Shown here: positions 38,801 to 48,300 of the stretch, piece by piece
How the letters are laid out: each line of letters opens with the position of its first letter
How positions within the stretch are numbered: the stretch's first letter is position 1
Assembly: GCF_015476115.1 (NCBI RefSeq)
Contig: NZ_CP064295.1
Coordinates: 3,094,001 to 3,158,000 of the forward strand
Length of the DNA stretch: 64,000 bases
Reading direction: 5' to 3'
Source of the DNA: Aegicerativicinus sediminis
GTDB lineage: Bacteria; Bacteroidota; Bacteroidia; Flavobacteriales; Flavobacteriaceae
The notes under the pieces: generated by a model
Databases searched by the model: none
Told to the model about the DNA's origin: nothing
The model's input: the letters and a program-made list of their open reading frames with translations, nothing else
Translations under genes and position numbers: made by a program

Positions 38801-41800
38801 GGAGTTATTGAAGCATTTCCACTACTGTCTAATTGTATAGAAATATCTTGGCAAATTGCTGTTGGCGGGGTAGCGTCGCCCCCTGTGTTCGAATAAGTCT
38901 GTCCCGGAAGGTCGTTTCCGTTTGCGTCTGATACGGTGAATGTATATTCCACGGTCCATGCGTCGTCCGTCCCGGTCACGTTGGTTCCCGTAAGTGTTGC
39001 GCTCACGGCCCCTCCGCAGTTGTCGGTATATCCCTGGATGGCAAGTGCTGGGTCGAATGCCGCGGCAGTGCCTGCGTCTGCGCTACATGCGTCGGTTCCT
39101 GTTGTGCCCGCATAGGCGGTCCCGGTCAGCGATGGCGGGGTAGCGTCGCCCCCTGTGTTCGAATAAGTCTGTCCCGGAAGGTCGTTTCCGTTTGCGTCTG
39201 ATACGGTGAATGTATATTCCACGGTCCATGCGTCGTCCGTCCCGGTCACGTTGGTTCCCGTAAGTGTTGCGCTCACGGCCCCTCCGCAGTTGTCGGTATA
39301 TCCCTGGATGGCAAGTGCTGGGTCGAATGCCGCGGCAGTGCCTGCGTCTGCGCTACATGCGTCGGTTCCTGTTGTGCCCGCATAGGCGGTCCCGGTCAGC
39401 GATGGCGGGGTAGCGTCGCCCCCTGTGTTCGAATAAGTCTGTCCCGGAAGGTCGTTTCCGTTTGCGTCTGATACGGTGAATGTATATTCCACGGTCCATG
39501 CGTCGTCCGTCCCGGTCACGTTGGTTCCCGTAAGTGTTGCGCTCACGGCCCCTCCGCAGTTGTCGGTATATCCCTGGATGGCAAGTGCTGGGTCGAATGC
39601 CGCGGCAGTGCCTGCGTCTGCGCTACATGCGTCGGTTCCTGTTGTGCCCGCATAGGCGGTCCCGGTCAGCGATGGCGGGGTAGCGTCGCCCCCTGTGTTC
39701 GAATAAGTCTGTCCCGGAAGGTCGTTTCCGTTTGCGTCTGATACGGTGAATGTATATTCCACGGTCCATGCGTCGTCCGTCCCGGTCACGTTGGTTCCCG
39801 TAAGTGTTGCGCTCACGGCCCCTCCGCAGTTGTCGGTATATCCCTGGATGGCAAGTGCTGGGTCGAATGCCGCGGCAGTGCCTGCGTCTGCGCTACATGC
39901 GTCGGTTCCTGTTGTGCCCGCATAGGCGGTCCCGGTCAGCGATGGCGGGGTAGCGTCGCCCCCTGTGTTCGAATAAGTCTGTCCCGGAAGGTCGTTTCCG
40001 TTTGCGTCTGATACGGTGAATGTATATTCCACGGTCCATGCGTCGTCCGTCCCGGTCACGTTGGTTCCCGTAAGTGTTGCGCTCACGGCCCCTCCGCAGT
40101 TGTCGGTATATCCCTGGATGGCAAGTGCTGGGTCGAATGCCGCGGCAGTGCCTGCGTCTGCGCTACATGCGTCGGTTCCTGTTGTGCCCGCATAGGCGGT
40201 CCCGGTCAGCGATGGCGGGGTAGCGTCGCCCCCTGTGTTCGAATAAGTCTGTCCCGGAAGGTCGTTTCCGTTTGCGTCTGATACGGTGAATGTATATTCC
40301 ACGGTCCATGCGTCGTCCGTCCCGGTCACGTTGGTTCCCGTAAGTGTTGCGCTCACGGCCCCTCCGCAGTTGTCGGTATATCCCTGGATGGCAAGTGCTG
40401 GGTCGAATGCCGCGGCAGTGCCTGCGTCTGCGCTACATGCGTCGGTTCCTGTTGTGCCCGCATAGGCGGTCCCGGTCAGCGATGGCGGGGTAGCGTCGCC
40501 CCCTGTGTTCGAATAAGTCTGTCCCGGAAGGTCGTTTCCGTTTGCGTCTGATACGGTGAATGTATATTCCACGGTCCATGCGTCGTCCGTCCCGGTCACG
40601 TTGGTTCCCGTAAGTGTTGCGCTCACGGCCCCTCCGCAGTTGTCGGTATATCCCTGGATGGCAAGTGCTGGGTCGAATGCCGCGGCAGTGCCTGCGTCTG
40701 CGCTACATGCGTCGGTTCCTGTTGTGCCCGCATAGGCGGTCCCGGTCAGCGATGGCGGGGTAGCGTCGCCCCCTGTGTTCGAATAAGTCTGTCCCGGAAG
40801 GTCGTTTCCGTTTGCGTCTGATACGGTGAATGTATATTCCACGGTCCATGCGTCGTCCGTCCCGGTCACGTTGGTTCCCGTAAGTGTTGCGCTCACGGCC
40901 CCTCCGCAGTTGTCGGTATATCCCTGGATGGCAAGTGCTGGGTCGAATGCCGCGGCAGTGCCTGCGTCTGCGCTACATGCGTCGGTTCCTGTTGTGCCCG
41001 CATAGGCGGTCCCGGTCAGCGATGGCGGGGTAGCGTCGCCCCCTGTGTTCGAATAAGTCTGTCCCGGAAGGTCGTTTCCGTTTGCGTCTGATACGGTGAA
41101 TGTATATTCCACGGTCCATGCGTCGTCCGTCCCGGTCACGTTGGTTCCCGTAAGTGTTGCGCTCACGGCCCCTCCGCAGTTGTCGGTATATCCCTGGATG
41201 GCAAGTGCTGGGTCGAATGCCGCGGCAGTGCCTGCGTCTGCGCTACATGCGTCGGTTCCTGTTGTGCCCGCATAGGCGGTCCCGGTCAGCGATGGCGGGG
41301 TAGCGTCGCCCCCTGTGTTCGAATAAGTCTGTCCCGGAAGGTCGTTTCCGTTTGCGTCTGATACGGTGAATGTATATTCCACGGTCCATGCGTCGTCCGT
41401 CCCGGTCACGTTGGTTCCCGTAAGTGTTGCGCTCACGGCCCCTCCGCAGTTGTCGGTATATCCCTGGATGGCAAGTGCTGGGTCGAATGCCGCGGCAGTG
41501 CCTGCGTCTGCGCTACATGCGTCGGTTCCTGTTGTGCCCGCATAGGCGGTCCCGGTCAGCGATGGCGGCAAATTATCAACTACAGTTACAGTTGAAACAC
41601 AGGAATCACTAGTTGTGTCATTACTATCAGTAACAGTTAAAGTAACGGAGTTTAGTCCTAGGTCAGCACAAGTGAAGTCAGATACATCAATTGATAGCCC
41701 ATTACCTGTACTGCCATTATCAACTTGAGCCGCAGTAATAGTTGCATTTCCATTAATATCTAAATATATGGTGATATTTTGACATAATGCAATGGCAACC

Positions 41801-42018
41801 AATGGGGTTGCTAAATTATTTTTGGTAATTTCAAAAACCCCAGAAGCTGAAACACTTTCAGAATTAGATAATTGCTGTTTAGTATCATTATCAATAACCC
41901 CAACCAAACTTGCATCTAGCGGAATTATTTTTGGGTTTTGCTCCAAAGGGGAGGTGCTACTGTTTCCAATAGCAATGAAGAGAAGAACGACAAGTAGGAA
42001 TAAGTAATTTTTCTTCAT
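29881..42018 (-). CDS. Giant secreted repeat protein (HYR-like, Ig/PKD-like, LamG, T9SS)
   Basis: 4045 residues in one unbroken frame. Signal peptide at 1-20. One HYR-like unit lies at about 73-150, then ten identical 90-residue units at 151-1050 (each with DACSADAG and YTDNCGG Cys sites), then another HYR-like unit to about 1130. Many Ig-like and PKD-like segments follow to about 2600 (for example YQWYKGDVADGFSDD), then a region with paired sandwich domains. LamG lies at about 3096-3270, then the middle module (GRGLWITHYLKLDG, DLIGESQLVQ, YNYNYFAFPVS, GNPYLSAIDADEF), the second module, and a T9SS type A-like tail (ASGNYIIKLVTNKG). Likely an adhesin-like or matrix surface protein; the binding partner is unknown. 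Flanked by its own terminator. Confidence 0.9.
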   Translation of the reverse strand: MKKNYLFLLVVLLFIAIGNSSTSPLEQNPKIIPLDASLVGVIDNDTKQQLSNSESVSASGVFEITKNNLATPLVAIALCQNITIYLDINGNATITAAQVDNGSTGNGLSIDVSDFTCADLGLNSVTLTVTDSNDTTSDSCVSTVTVVDNLPPSLTGTAYAGTTGTDACSADAGTAAAFDPALAIQGYTDNCGGAVSATLTGTNVTGTDDAWTVEYTFTVSDANGNDLPGQTYSNTGGDATPPSLTGTAYAGTTGTDACSADAGTAAAFDPALAIQGYTDNCGGAVSATLTGTNVTGTDDAWTVEYTFTVSDANGNDLPGQTYSNTGGDATPPSLTGTAYAGTTGTDACSADAGTAAAFDPALAIQGYTDNCGGAVSATLTGTNVTGTDDAWTVEYTFTVSDANGNDLPGQTYSNTGGDATPPSLTGTAYAGTTGTDACSADAGTAAAFDPALAIQGYTDNCGGAVSATLTGTNVTGTDDAWTVEYTFTVSDANGNDLPGQTYSNTGGDATPPSLTGTAYAGTTGTDACSADAGTAAAFDPALAIQGYTDNCGGAVSATLTGTNVTGTDDAWTVEYTFTVSDANGNDLPGQTYSNTGGDATPPSLTGTAYAGTTGTDACSADAGTAAAFDPALAIQGYTDNCGGAVSATLTGTNVTGTDDAWTVEYTFTVSDANGNDLPGQTYSNTGGDATPPSLTGTAYAGTTGTDACSADAGTAAAFDPALAIQGYTDNCGGAVSATLTGTNVTGTDDAWTVEYTFTVSDANGNDLPGQTYSNTGGDATPPSLTGTAYAGTTGTDACSADAGTAAAFDPALAIQGYTDNCGGAVSATLTGTNVTGTDDAWTVEYTFTVSDANGNDLPGQTYSNTGGDATPPSLTGTAYAGTTGTDACSADAGTAAAFDPALAIQGYTDNCGGAVSATLTGTNVTGTDDAWTVEYTFTVSDANGNDLPGQTYSNTGGDATPPSLTGTAYAGTTGTDACSADAGTAAAFDPALAIQGYTDNCGGAVSATLTGTNVTGTDDAWTVEYTFTVSDANGNDLPGQTYSNTGGDATPPTAICQDISIQLDSSGNASITPDQINNGSTDNCGTVNLVSVLPSTFDCDDIGDNEVTLTINDGNGNESTCTATVTVTDASQNANVSISTDQTVFCSNVPVDFTSTVSNAGSNLYYRWYVDDVDGNGYELALDGIDVDEFPLPTPVTNNTKVKLTITSNTFACEAESNVVTITTNTPAVPSVVAQVSTNTICEGESINLSNISAQTLNTGTNPEFEWFKVVGSKDDKLDGDPSNDDDISIATVNSFVYGDDLTENLQDGDIFYLVVTPGPSVQCPDPLLAISNNIQITVNPLPVFDSAVLDGSVCADSQTSIDLNTLAISPGNTVTFHSTLSDAEDGTNALSDSNVSPTSETTYYVRTETIEGCFITEDILISIDALPIVDAGEDIEICLGESFELTTKSDTDGPNLSYFNSLNDAENNTNELTGGNTNVSPTSTAEYWVRSSYGTCYNIDSFIITVNPLLPQSVVIDQSSPMDICDGIEVSFTATPTNGGTSPSYQWYVGDPEDGTANDVAVGTNSSTLDISTLADGNEVYVVMTPDSDICTNGQAVTSSNSVVVNEFIAPATPPIPTGETSLCPPVTNRVYTIGPADPNIQSYTWSYSGTGFTITGQGTNTISIDVSGNSTSGILSVTANNVCGTSTSSTLDITVGADAQADAGPDQYICASTVSVPLSGYVGGGAINPNKNSHWWWDDNNAGGSFPNAGNHGTHVNGPYTLPDDVQPGDVIKIDIQTIDPGGDCGGAFDTMYIYILDDDVTISSVDSEICENTGTTIEIRNGEPNSTVTYEIDNGGTPTTATIPLDSNGEANIDTGDLSETTTYTLVDVAWNSDLNCTQSLTGSAIVTVTPIPFISGLADVTICSDDTVQLNAQFSDTNVISSGVWSTNSGPGSFSDVTSPTAIYTPDPGDLGKQNVTLTFTTTDSNSPCGEVSASMVVTINPKATVANLTPQTICEGEIASLSTSVGGAAIANSGEWTTDGDGAFTNISNSGVNVSADYTPGSGDITAGIVNLTYTTNDPDGAEACEAASTTMVLTINPAATINGVQDQTACQDETITLLGSFGGSATSGTWTKLTASGTLTGDQYTPNQADANAGTVTLQYTTNDPDGTGPCIAVSQIMTLTIIDKVVITTQPQNVGVCAGEYAELSVVAVGDEPLSYQWYKGDVADGFSDDVAVGSNSNVLAINSASLSDAGAYYVVVSGNSGLCSVKTSNEVTLNVNQTISITTQPTDIEVCLGGGTNDVSVTIIASGSIGTFDLYKVGIGTPLDSGLTGTINSGITTLDYTFNDVDDTNDPGDYYFVINGPSSICPPLQSDNFNLTVSPNPEAEFSYSQEFYCGSITSIQVTNAPDSGGTYSIVSSNGTNYATIDTNTGEITVSFDGNEEVKYDITYTIPAEAGPNGCLGDLHTETISIQPFLDPSDYEIVGTSTIGNSGTGSGVVVCYDDPDVTLDLIGNINSQFILRWEILAPGSTWQPISGTEGLTSYAVGDIPDSRAYRIVFDFDTSSATGACGLQYSDVAYVAVVSPEDLEPEPVQAAPTEYCLGGSSTLSSTINYGGDQLNYSGGFDQGQLNTNDWSSWLVDDDLGKLSASGNCAFCPNNWSVTNPDKTYYGITYNNDNPNPYEDRGKFGITAGYYNTTGTGDKHPIIYEAYGDIFPDDTYDTDYNGFTNKDLRVTTLETPIFNLNGIDDPMFEYLESFSLTGAMTSCETDENSGQYEAAPPSAAIIEISTDGGTTYQPFLDSEFVTQNPESGHNHRTSSIIVGSGDTSNTVNSGTASYTDFNTVQIDLNAYRLYDNLRIRFTMVRNCGSSWAIEGMSLPGNDGTAFVEWRNQYGITVEPITNTNQVVATPQTPGLQDYNVRAVVDGCENPNSVEIVPLTVYYAQAGAARAADPINCGGGINLKAYDNFKSPYQNYKELVDNGDWDLIPVEEKFGLIDFDENDGAGDGSWDLSDSSDPYAYYDAVNDTYYKDYRPTNILGEWTISSGPANTGYDWVNLSAQDLQDLGVVSDKNNPEALVNGPAGNYTFVWTILDTDGSTLCSDTVEVFLNSCSTLDFDGFNDYVRYGDDFDFIDSPLFQTNPRQFTIELWIKNHENPTFSTQTLYSKRNATDLAAGGYDLVLEGGNLKFRWDNNLNSLTAGTIGTNRWYHTAVSFDGSNYKLYVDGILMATSGGNLPTSTDGNEKFLLGAMDRPNPDAPTNHFKGWMDELRIWNVALNHRQIRHMMNQQIHDNGGVMGDEIPLNIPNVANNGVLSWSNLVSYYQMNQLTGGDVANGYLYPNNGSGIDGKLVNIITVQDETAPLPYYTKQNGDWYNINTWAHPDVWDAPNSAGINGNQIDWNIVKIYHDVDLNEDDPNSSDSDNITTVLGLSAIEDLDNPGPVGNVTVFREGSPYNETNAGRGLWITHYLKLDGTMDLIGESQLVQKKYYLHYPNNLHGPIVTDVLDPSNILGDQFSESTLDTSSEGHATKVRYGNTNMYNYNYFAFPVSKINTNANNVNSSIQDVFYDGINYDAGNPPVSITWIGGYDAFGTYPNLQKPRYWLNIYDNYGWNADEWLDYYQWQQITENTAFKIGLGHTMKGSGPDGTNGQHYYTYKGKPNNAEIAVDLGFQNLMVVGNPYLSAIDADEFIFDNIQTEYGGNPDTTGSMWGTLFFWEHYIDNDSHWLSLYQGGYATYNLTGGNDAATYNSNLISGDGTPNKTPGRYIPVGQGFFVYSDWVNGSSDVDFVDFRNDQRVFFPEQEGTTSDNTSQFLRVSNKNNSIDNDTNDNIIQRIRLKFTNEKNYIRPLLLGFIPNNKADDSFNNAYDAPSLGINESDLLWSIDDQTYSTQGVGEFEVTKRYPLYLVVGKTQKLKISIEKFENFEVIPEVYIHDVLNDTYFDIKDKDLQIVLEAGEYNDRFYVTFTKDQKKNEKIDNSNVESVIVNFLSDSHEIYVQMPEDVYAKQIYLINIIGQTVKDWNSTNLPNMVNEFRIPVKQAASGNYIIKLVTNKGIINKKVIID
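38869..41568 (-). repeat. Ten tandem 270-bp units, identical by eye, within the giant gene
   Basis: The array is exactly 10 x 270 bp, in frame (90 residues per unit, residues 151-1050). Each unit starts PPSLTGTAYAGTTGTD and ends SNTGGDAT. Comparing printed lines 540 bp apart, and the two phases against each other, I see no base difference between copies. My hand count gives 165 G or C in 270 (61%), against a clearly AT-rich surround. The first unit is preceded by VDNL and the last is followed by PPTAICQD, so the borders are sharp. Confidence 0.95.
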
Positions 42019-42264
42019 ATTATTTTGAGTTAGGGCTTTCTATAACACTAAAACCTCATTGATTTTAGTTTAAAAAATCATGAGGGACTGACTTTAATTA
42101 ATTTTAATGCTATTAATCGTTTAATGAGGGAGTTGTAAAATTATCAGTAGCCCCGTGCCATAACAAATATTATCGTTGAAATACCGTTTTAGTCTTTATA
42201 AACCGTTAAAGTGAGTTATCGGGTTAATTTCAAGATTTCGATTAAAGACTAATCGGATACAAAC

Positions 42265-42292
42265 GAAAAAAGGCTGCCAATTGGCAGCCTTT
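42265..42292 (-). terminator. Terminator of the 2400-residue protein gene
   Basis: A perfect palindrome, AAAGGCTGCCAA joined to TTGGCAGCCTTT (42269-42292), with a T-run on the minus strand. It lies about 18 bp after the stop codon. The rest of the gap from 42019 to 42309 is AT-rich; a TAATATTTG at 42164-42172 (minus strand) is one base longer than the -7 consensus, and I see nothing else. Confidence 0.85.
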
Positions 42293-42309
42293 AAATAAGT
42301 GATAAGTGG

Positions 42310-45300
42310 TTAGTTAATAACTATCTTTTTGTTGTAGGTTTTTTGTTCGGTTTCCATTTTCAACACATAATTCCCTGTTGCTGTATTATTAACCGGTATT
42401 CTTATTTCATTGGAGGAATTTATGGAGAATTTACTCCAACTATTCACCGTTTGCCCAATCATATTTACTAATTGAACAGATTTGATATTTAAATCGCTTG
42501 GGGCCTTAATATAGATTTCTCTACTGTTAGTTAAATAATTGATTATTAATCCAGTAAATTCTTCTACCTCAACAATTTCTTTTTCCTCTTTTTTAAAGAC
42601 CATATAAAATTGATCAGTATAATCTCCTGGTTCAAGAACTATTTCTAAATCACCTTTCGATAAGTTAAAATAAGTGTCATGGACTTGATCAAAGACATAT
42701 ACATTAACTTCATTTTCGAATCTTTGTACTTCGGTAAGTTTCATTCTATAAAGTCCTTGTGTTGTTATTTTTAAATTTAACGGTATTCGAATATTTTCAT
42801 TGAACTCCTCCCTACATTGAATAGTACATAATTTATCTTCTACTTTAAAGGAGAGATCATCAATCAAATTATCATTATTTACAGCGTCATATCCTGGGTC
42901 AAAATTTTCAGTGGCTTTGTTCAAAGTTGAAAATCCTAACAACAAATTTCTAACTGTTTTAGTAGGTGCTTCAAAAGAGAACCTCAAAGTTCTATTTGGA
43001 TAGGTTTCTTCCGGGTTATTTGTTAATTGATTTGTTTTCATAGTCCTCATAAAAGTGGAGTTTCCAGAGGATTCACGTTCAAAATAGCGTTGATCGTTTT
43101 CAAATTTTATTTTTCCTGAGGCAACACCACTAGACATTACAAAGAAACCCTGCCCCACTGGGATATACGGCCCGGGTAATTTGGATGAACTGCCTAGGCC
43201 ACTTATTAGAGAAGAATAGGGGGCTAAAACTGCTCCAGTTAAATTTCTTATAGCATACCCGCCTTCATAATCTTCCAAAATATGTGTTTTGTTTGATGGA
43301 TAGTGTTCCCAGAAATATAAACTGCCATACATGGTTTGTGTGCTATTAGAATTTCCTCCTGGTATATTATCCAAAATAAACTCATCAATCCATACTGAAG
43401 ATGGATAAGGGTTTCCGACCAAGGCCATATTGCCTGTTGTAATGGTTACCTCAATATCGGAGTTATTTGGTTTTCCTTTGAATGTGTAATTTTGCTCACC
43501 GTTAGAATATAAATTAGAACCTACTCCACTTCCTTTCATCGTAAATCCTAATCCAGGTGCAATTGAACCGGAATTACCGATGTAATTCCATTGTGCATAT
43601 TCGGCCCAAGCGTCATTTTCTATAATTCTATAATTTTCAAAAGCGTATAACCACCTCTTACTTAAGGTGATGGGGTTATTACCTCCTGTTGCGTCATAAC
43701 TATTGGTCCATTGAATGGATTTTGGATTGTTCGTATCTGAACCATCTAAGAGTGTATTGCCAATTGTATATGGCATATTGATGGAGGTGGTGTTAATTGT
43801 ACTTACCGGAGATCCCCAATAATTATAGTTGTAAATATTGGTAGTCCCTTGCTGGTCTCTCTCAATGAAACCTGAACTGGTAATGTCTAATTCGCTATCA
43901 TTTAATTGATCGGCGGTATATCGCTTTTGAATTAATTGAGAATCTCCAACTAAATCAATTGAGCCGTCAAGTTTTAAATAATGAGTTATCCACATGCCAC
44001 GACCAGGATTATATTCATTTTTGGTACCTGATTGAGCGACCGTTATTTCGTTTGAAGTAACAAGTAATCCTAAAAGGGTGACATCTTTCTGTTCTAAATC
44101 TACATTATGACTAGTCTTAACTATATTCCATTTAATCTCTTTTCCATTAATTCCGGTAGAGTTTGGATAGTCCCAAACGGTGTTTCCATAAGTCCAAGGG
44201 GTAGCGGTAGAGGTGTTGGTCCATTTGCCATTTCTAATAGTGGTGTAGGGTATTGGTGCCGTTTCCTCTTCAGGTGTAAAAATGTTTCTAAGTCTACCGT
44301 TTACACCTTTATAAGCTGTTAAGAAACCACAATCAACATTCATTCTGTAATATCCATCTAAATTGCTCCACGTTAGAGTTTCATCTTCGGTTCCATTTTG
44401 ATCTGTGTCTCGGCCTGCAATACGTCTCGGAATGACTTCGCCCATTACATCATTTCCAGAGGCTTTTATTTCCTGGTTCATCATCTGATGAATCATTTCA
44501 TCACTTAAGCCAATATTCCAAACTCGAACCTCGTCAATCCATCCATTAAAATAGTTTACAGGTGGATCATTAGATGCTCCACCGTTATCCATAGCCCCCA
44601 AAATGCAATCTATATCCGTTGGTGTAATTCCTGGAGCCACAGCTGAGCCCGATTGATTCCCAACATCCAATCCATCTACATAGAGCTTATAAGCACCGTT
44701 AAAGGTTACTGCGATATGATACCATCTATTAGAAGATATGGCATGGCTTGAGGTAATTGTTCCAGAACCTGAAGTGGAATACCATTCAAATCGTGGTTTT
44801 CCTCCCACTAATCTTAAGGCGTATCCCGCACTATTGCTATTGGCGTTCTTTTTTGAAATTATGGTTGGACTTCCAGAAGTGCTATTGGGCTTTACCCACA
44901 TTTCTAAAGAAAAGTTACCATTAAGGGCATAATTGTCCCTGAAATTCACATAGTCGTTAATTCCATCAAAATTCACATAATCACAATTTGTGATGGTGAT
45001 ACTAACGTCGTCATAACAACCATTAGTAAGAGTCCATCTTAATACATAGGTTCCAGGTTGTCCAGTGAAAGTGGCTCTGGGGTCCGTGTTACTTGAAAAT
45101 GTTGCAGTTGCACCGCAGGTCGTGGTTGGACCTGAAACAATGCTCCAACTTCCAGTGACTCCCGTTCCTTGGAAATTTATATCACCAATAGCGGTGTTTG
45201 GAACAACATAAAGTCCATTTTCATAGGCTCCATTATTGTAATTTTCAACAGCTGTTAATGTATTGTCATAGGCGTTAAGTGGTACAGTTGTTTGTCCACA

Positions 45301-48300
45301 TTCTCCTGAATTTGGAGTGCGATCCTGACCGGCATAAGCCAGACTTGTATTTATATTAATGAATTCGGTTCCATCATCGGTATCTGCCCTACATCCATTT
45401 ACTAAAGCGGTTACTCCATATTCCCTAATACCTGGTGTTACAGGCTCTACCGCAACGGTGGTTCCGGTTGCCACAACAGTTCCTTTTTCATCTGTCCATT
45501 CCAAAACTTCATCAATAGGGGCGTAAGGAAATCCTACATCATCAATAACCCATGCGCTATAAACATCAAAATTATGAGGTACTGAAGAACACGTATTACC
45601 CGCACCAGTTGGAAAGTAGGCGCCATTACATTTTGACTGTCCTTGCGCATCATAAGAAAAACGAACCCTTAAGCTTGATAAATTAATATAATCGGAAAGG
45701 TCTACTGAAGTGTATCTGAATGGGTCAGATGTTGGTTGCTGCCCATTTGGTCCAGTACCACACGAACCACTATTGGTCTTAACTGAAACTCCAGTATTAT
45801 TGCCGGATGTAAAGTTGTCATTTTGTTGGGTGTTTAACACAATATCATAGGTATTTCCACCGTCTAACGACAATTCAATTTTTCCATTGGCACCATTACA
45901 GAAATAATAGGCTGTGTAAAAAGTTAAAATAGCATCTCCAGGATTCATTCCCACCGTATTGAAAACAGGTGTTTCCAATGTAGAGGAATAGGGACCTTGT
46001 GCAATTGCAAATTTTGTATTGTCGCTGGTGTCGTAACGAATACCTGACTGAATTACAGGACCGTTCGTTTCTTTCCAGGTAGGCTCATTTGTATTATTAC
46101 CACTTGCGGGAAAAAATCCGTCAATACCATTAACTCGCCATCCATCAGGCTGAGCATAGTTGAAAAGTCCTCCATCTCCAAATTGACCAAAGGCTTCAAA
46201 ATAACTTTCGGCCACAACGGTTACGTCATCTCCTAAGCAGATATCCAAAGCAGTAGTACTAACAATTATTGGTGGTTCATCTGGGGGTAAAAACCTAATG
46301 ACAGCAACTGGTGAAAATTCTATACAATCACCAGATTGTATTACGGCTCTAACCACGGTTGTGGTGGTTAGATTTAGTAAGGTTATCTGAAGTTTTCCAG
46401 CTGAATTGGAAACTGTTGTCCAATTGGCACCTTGGTCATTAGAAAATTGCCAATTCTTAATGTTTGCTGTAGTGATATTGCTACTTCCATCAAGATTCAA
46501 TGTTAATTGAACATCTTTCGGAATTGTAACACCTCCTGGACAAGCAGTAACCTCAATTAGATCATCGGCAGGTTGAGGATTATCAGGTATGGGGTTTACA
46601 ACAACACCGGTAACTGTACCACTTGTAATTGTTGGAGCTTCCACAATAACTGTAACGTTGCAGCTACTACTATTGCCATAGGCATCAGTAATTGTAAGGG
46701 GAATGGTTCGTGTTCCAATATCGTTACATCCAAAGGAAGTTTGCGACATGCTTAGTGTAATGTTCGAACATGTATCTCCAGAACCATTATATATTGAATT
46801 TATATCAGTAATATTTGCTTGACCAGTTGAAGGATCGAGAGTTAAGGTTATTGGTCCGGCACAAGAAGCGTCTGGTGCGGTAACGTCTTTCACTAAAACA
46901 TTTGCTGTGCAGGTTGAGGAATTTCCATTGGCATCAGTAACCGTTAAGGTTACCGTATTGTTTCCAATATTACTACAATCAAAATTTGCAGGGGAAACCG
47001 ATAAGGTTGGTACACTACAATTGTCATAAGAGCCGTTATCAATATCATCAGCATTTATAGTTGCCTGTCCATTTCCAAGTTCAACCGTTATATCCCTACA
47101 TAAGGCTACAGGAGGGGTGGTGTCAGATGGAATTACGCTAAATGTACAGGATGATGAATTTCCTGAATCATCTGTTGCAGTTAATGTTATTTGAGTGTTT
47201 GAGGTTATCACGGTTCCTACTGCTGGTGACTGTGAAATACTTAGGTTGTTACCACAATTATCAGATGCATTCAAAAGCCCTGTAAAATCAATAAGTGTAT
47301 AGTTGCAGGTGGAATCAAAACTTACGTTTTGGTTGCTTGGACAGGTTATTGTGGGATTAATATTATCCTCCACGGTGACCGTTGCGGTGCAGGTGGATGT
47401 GTTGTCGTTGTTGTCGGTGACGGTAAGTGTCACGGTGTTCGCACCAATATCGGCACAGCTGAAACTTGTCTTGCTGGCGGTTATTGACTTGATGCCACAG
47501 GCATCATCGGACCCGTTGTCGATATCGGCGGCCGTCATGGTCGCATTCCCAGAGCTGTCCAGCTGAAGTGTTATGTTCCTGCAAAGGGCAGTCGGGGCCA
47601 CATTATCCTCAACGGTGACCGTTGCGGTGCAGGTTGCTATGTTATCGTTGTTGTCGGTGATGCTAAGTGTCACAGTATTCGCACCAATATCGGCACAGCT
47701 GAAACTTGTCTTGCTGGCGGTTATTGACTTGATGCCACAAGCATCATCGGACCCGTTGTCGATCTCCGCGGCGGTCATGGTCGCATTCCCAGAGCTGTCC
47801 AGCTGAAGTGTTATGTTCCTGCAAAGGGCAGTCGGGGCCACATTATCCTCAACGGTGACCGTTGCGGTGCAGGTTGCTATGTTATCGTTGTTGTCGGTGA
47901 TGCTAAGTGTCACCGTGTTCGCACCAATATCGGCACAGCTGAAACTTGTCTTGCTGGCGGTTATTGACTTGATGCCACAGGCATCATCGGACCCGTTGTC
48001 GATATCGGCGGCCGTCATGGTCGCATTCCCAGAGCCGTCCAGCTGAAGGGTGATATTCCTGCAAAGGGCAGTCGGGGCCACATTGTCCTCCACGGTGACC
48101 GTTGCGGTGCAGGTGGATATGTTGTCGTTGTTGTCGGTGACGGTAAGTGTCACGGTGTTCGCACCAATATCGGCACAGCCGAAGCTTGTCTTGCTGGCGG
48201 TTATTGACTTGATGCCACAGGCATCATCGGACCCGTTGTCTATATCGGCGGCCGTCATGGTCGCATTCCCAGAGCCGTCCAGCTGAAGGGTGATATTCCT

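Noticed and set aside
38869-41568. CRISPR-like or other non-coding repeat array
   Set aside because: Units are 270 bp with no spacers, are in frame with an uninterrupted gene, and no Cas genes are near.
41424-41612. Plus-strand open frame at the edge of the ten-unit array
   Set aside because: Antisense shadow in the GC-rich repeat, Arg- and Pro-rich, without a signal for expression.
29881-42018. Possible fusion or assembly error of several genes into one 12-kb frame
   Set aside because: The frame has one signal peptide, one T9SS tail and continuous domain order, and giant proteins of this kind are known in the phylum. The repeat copy number is still worth checking, and is listed as a finding.
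42164-42172. -7 box for the 4045-residue gene (TAATATTTG on the minus strand)
   Set aside because: The spacing between TA and TTTG is three bases and not two, and no -33 element is present.
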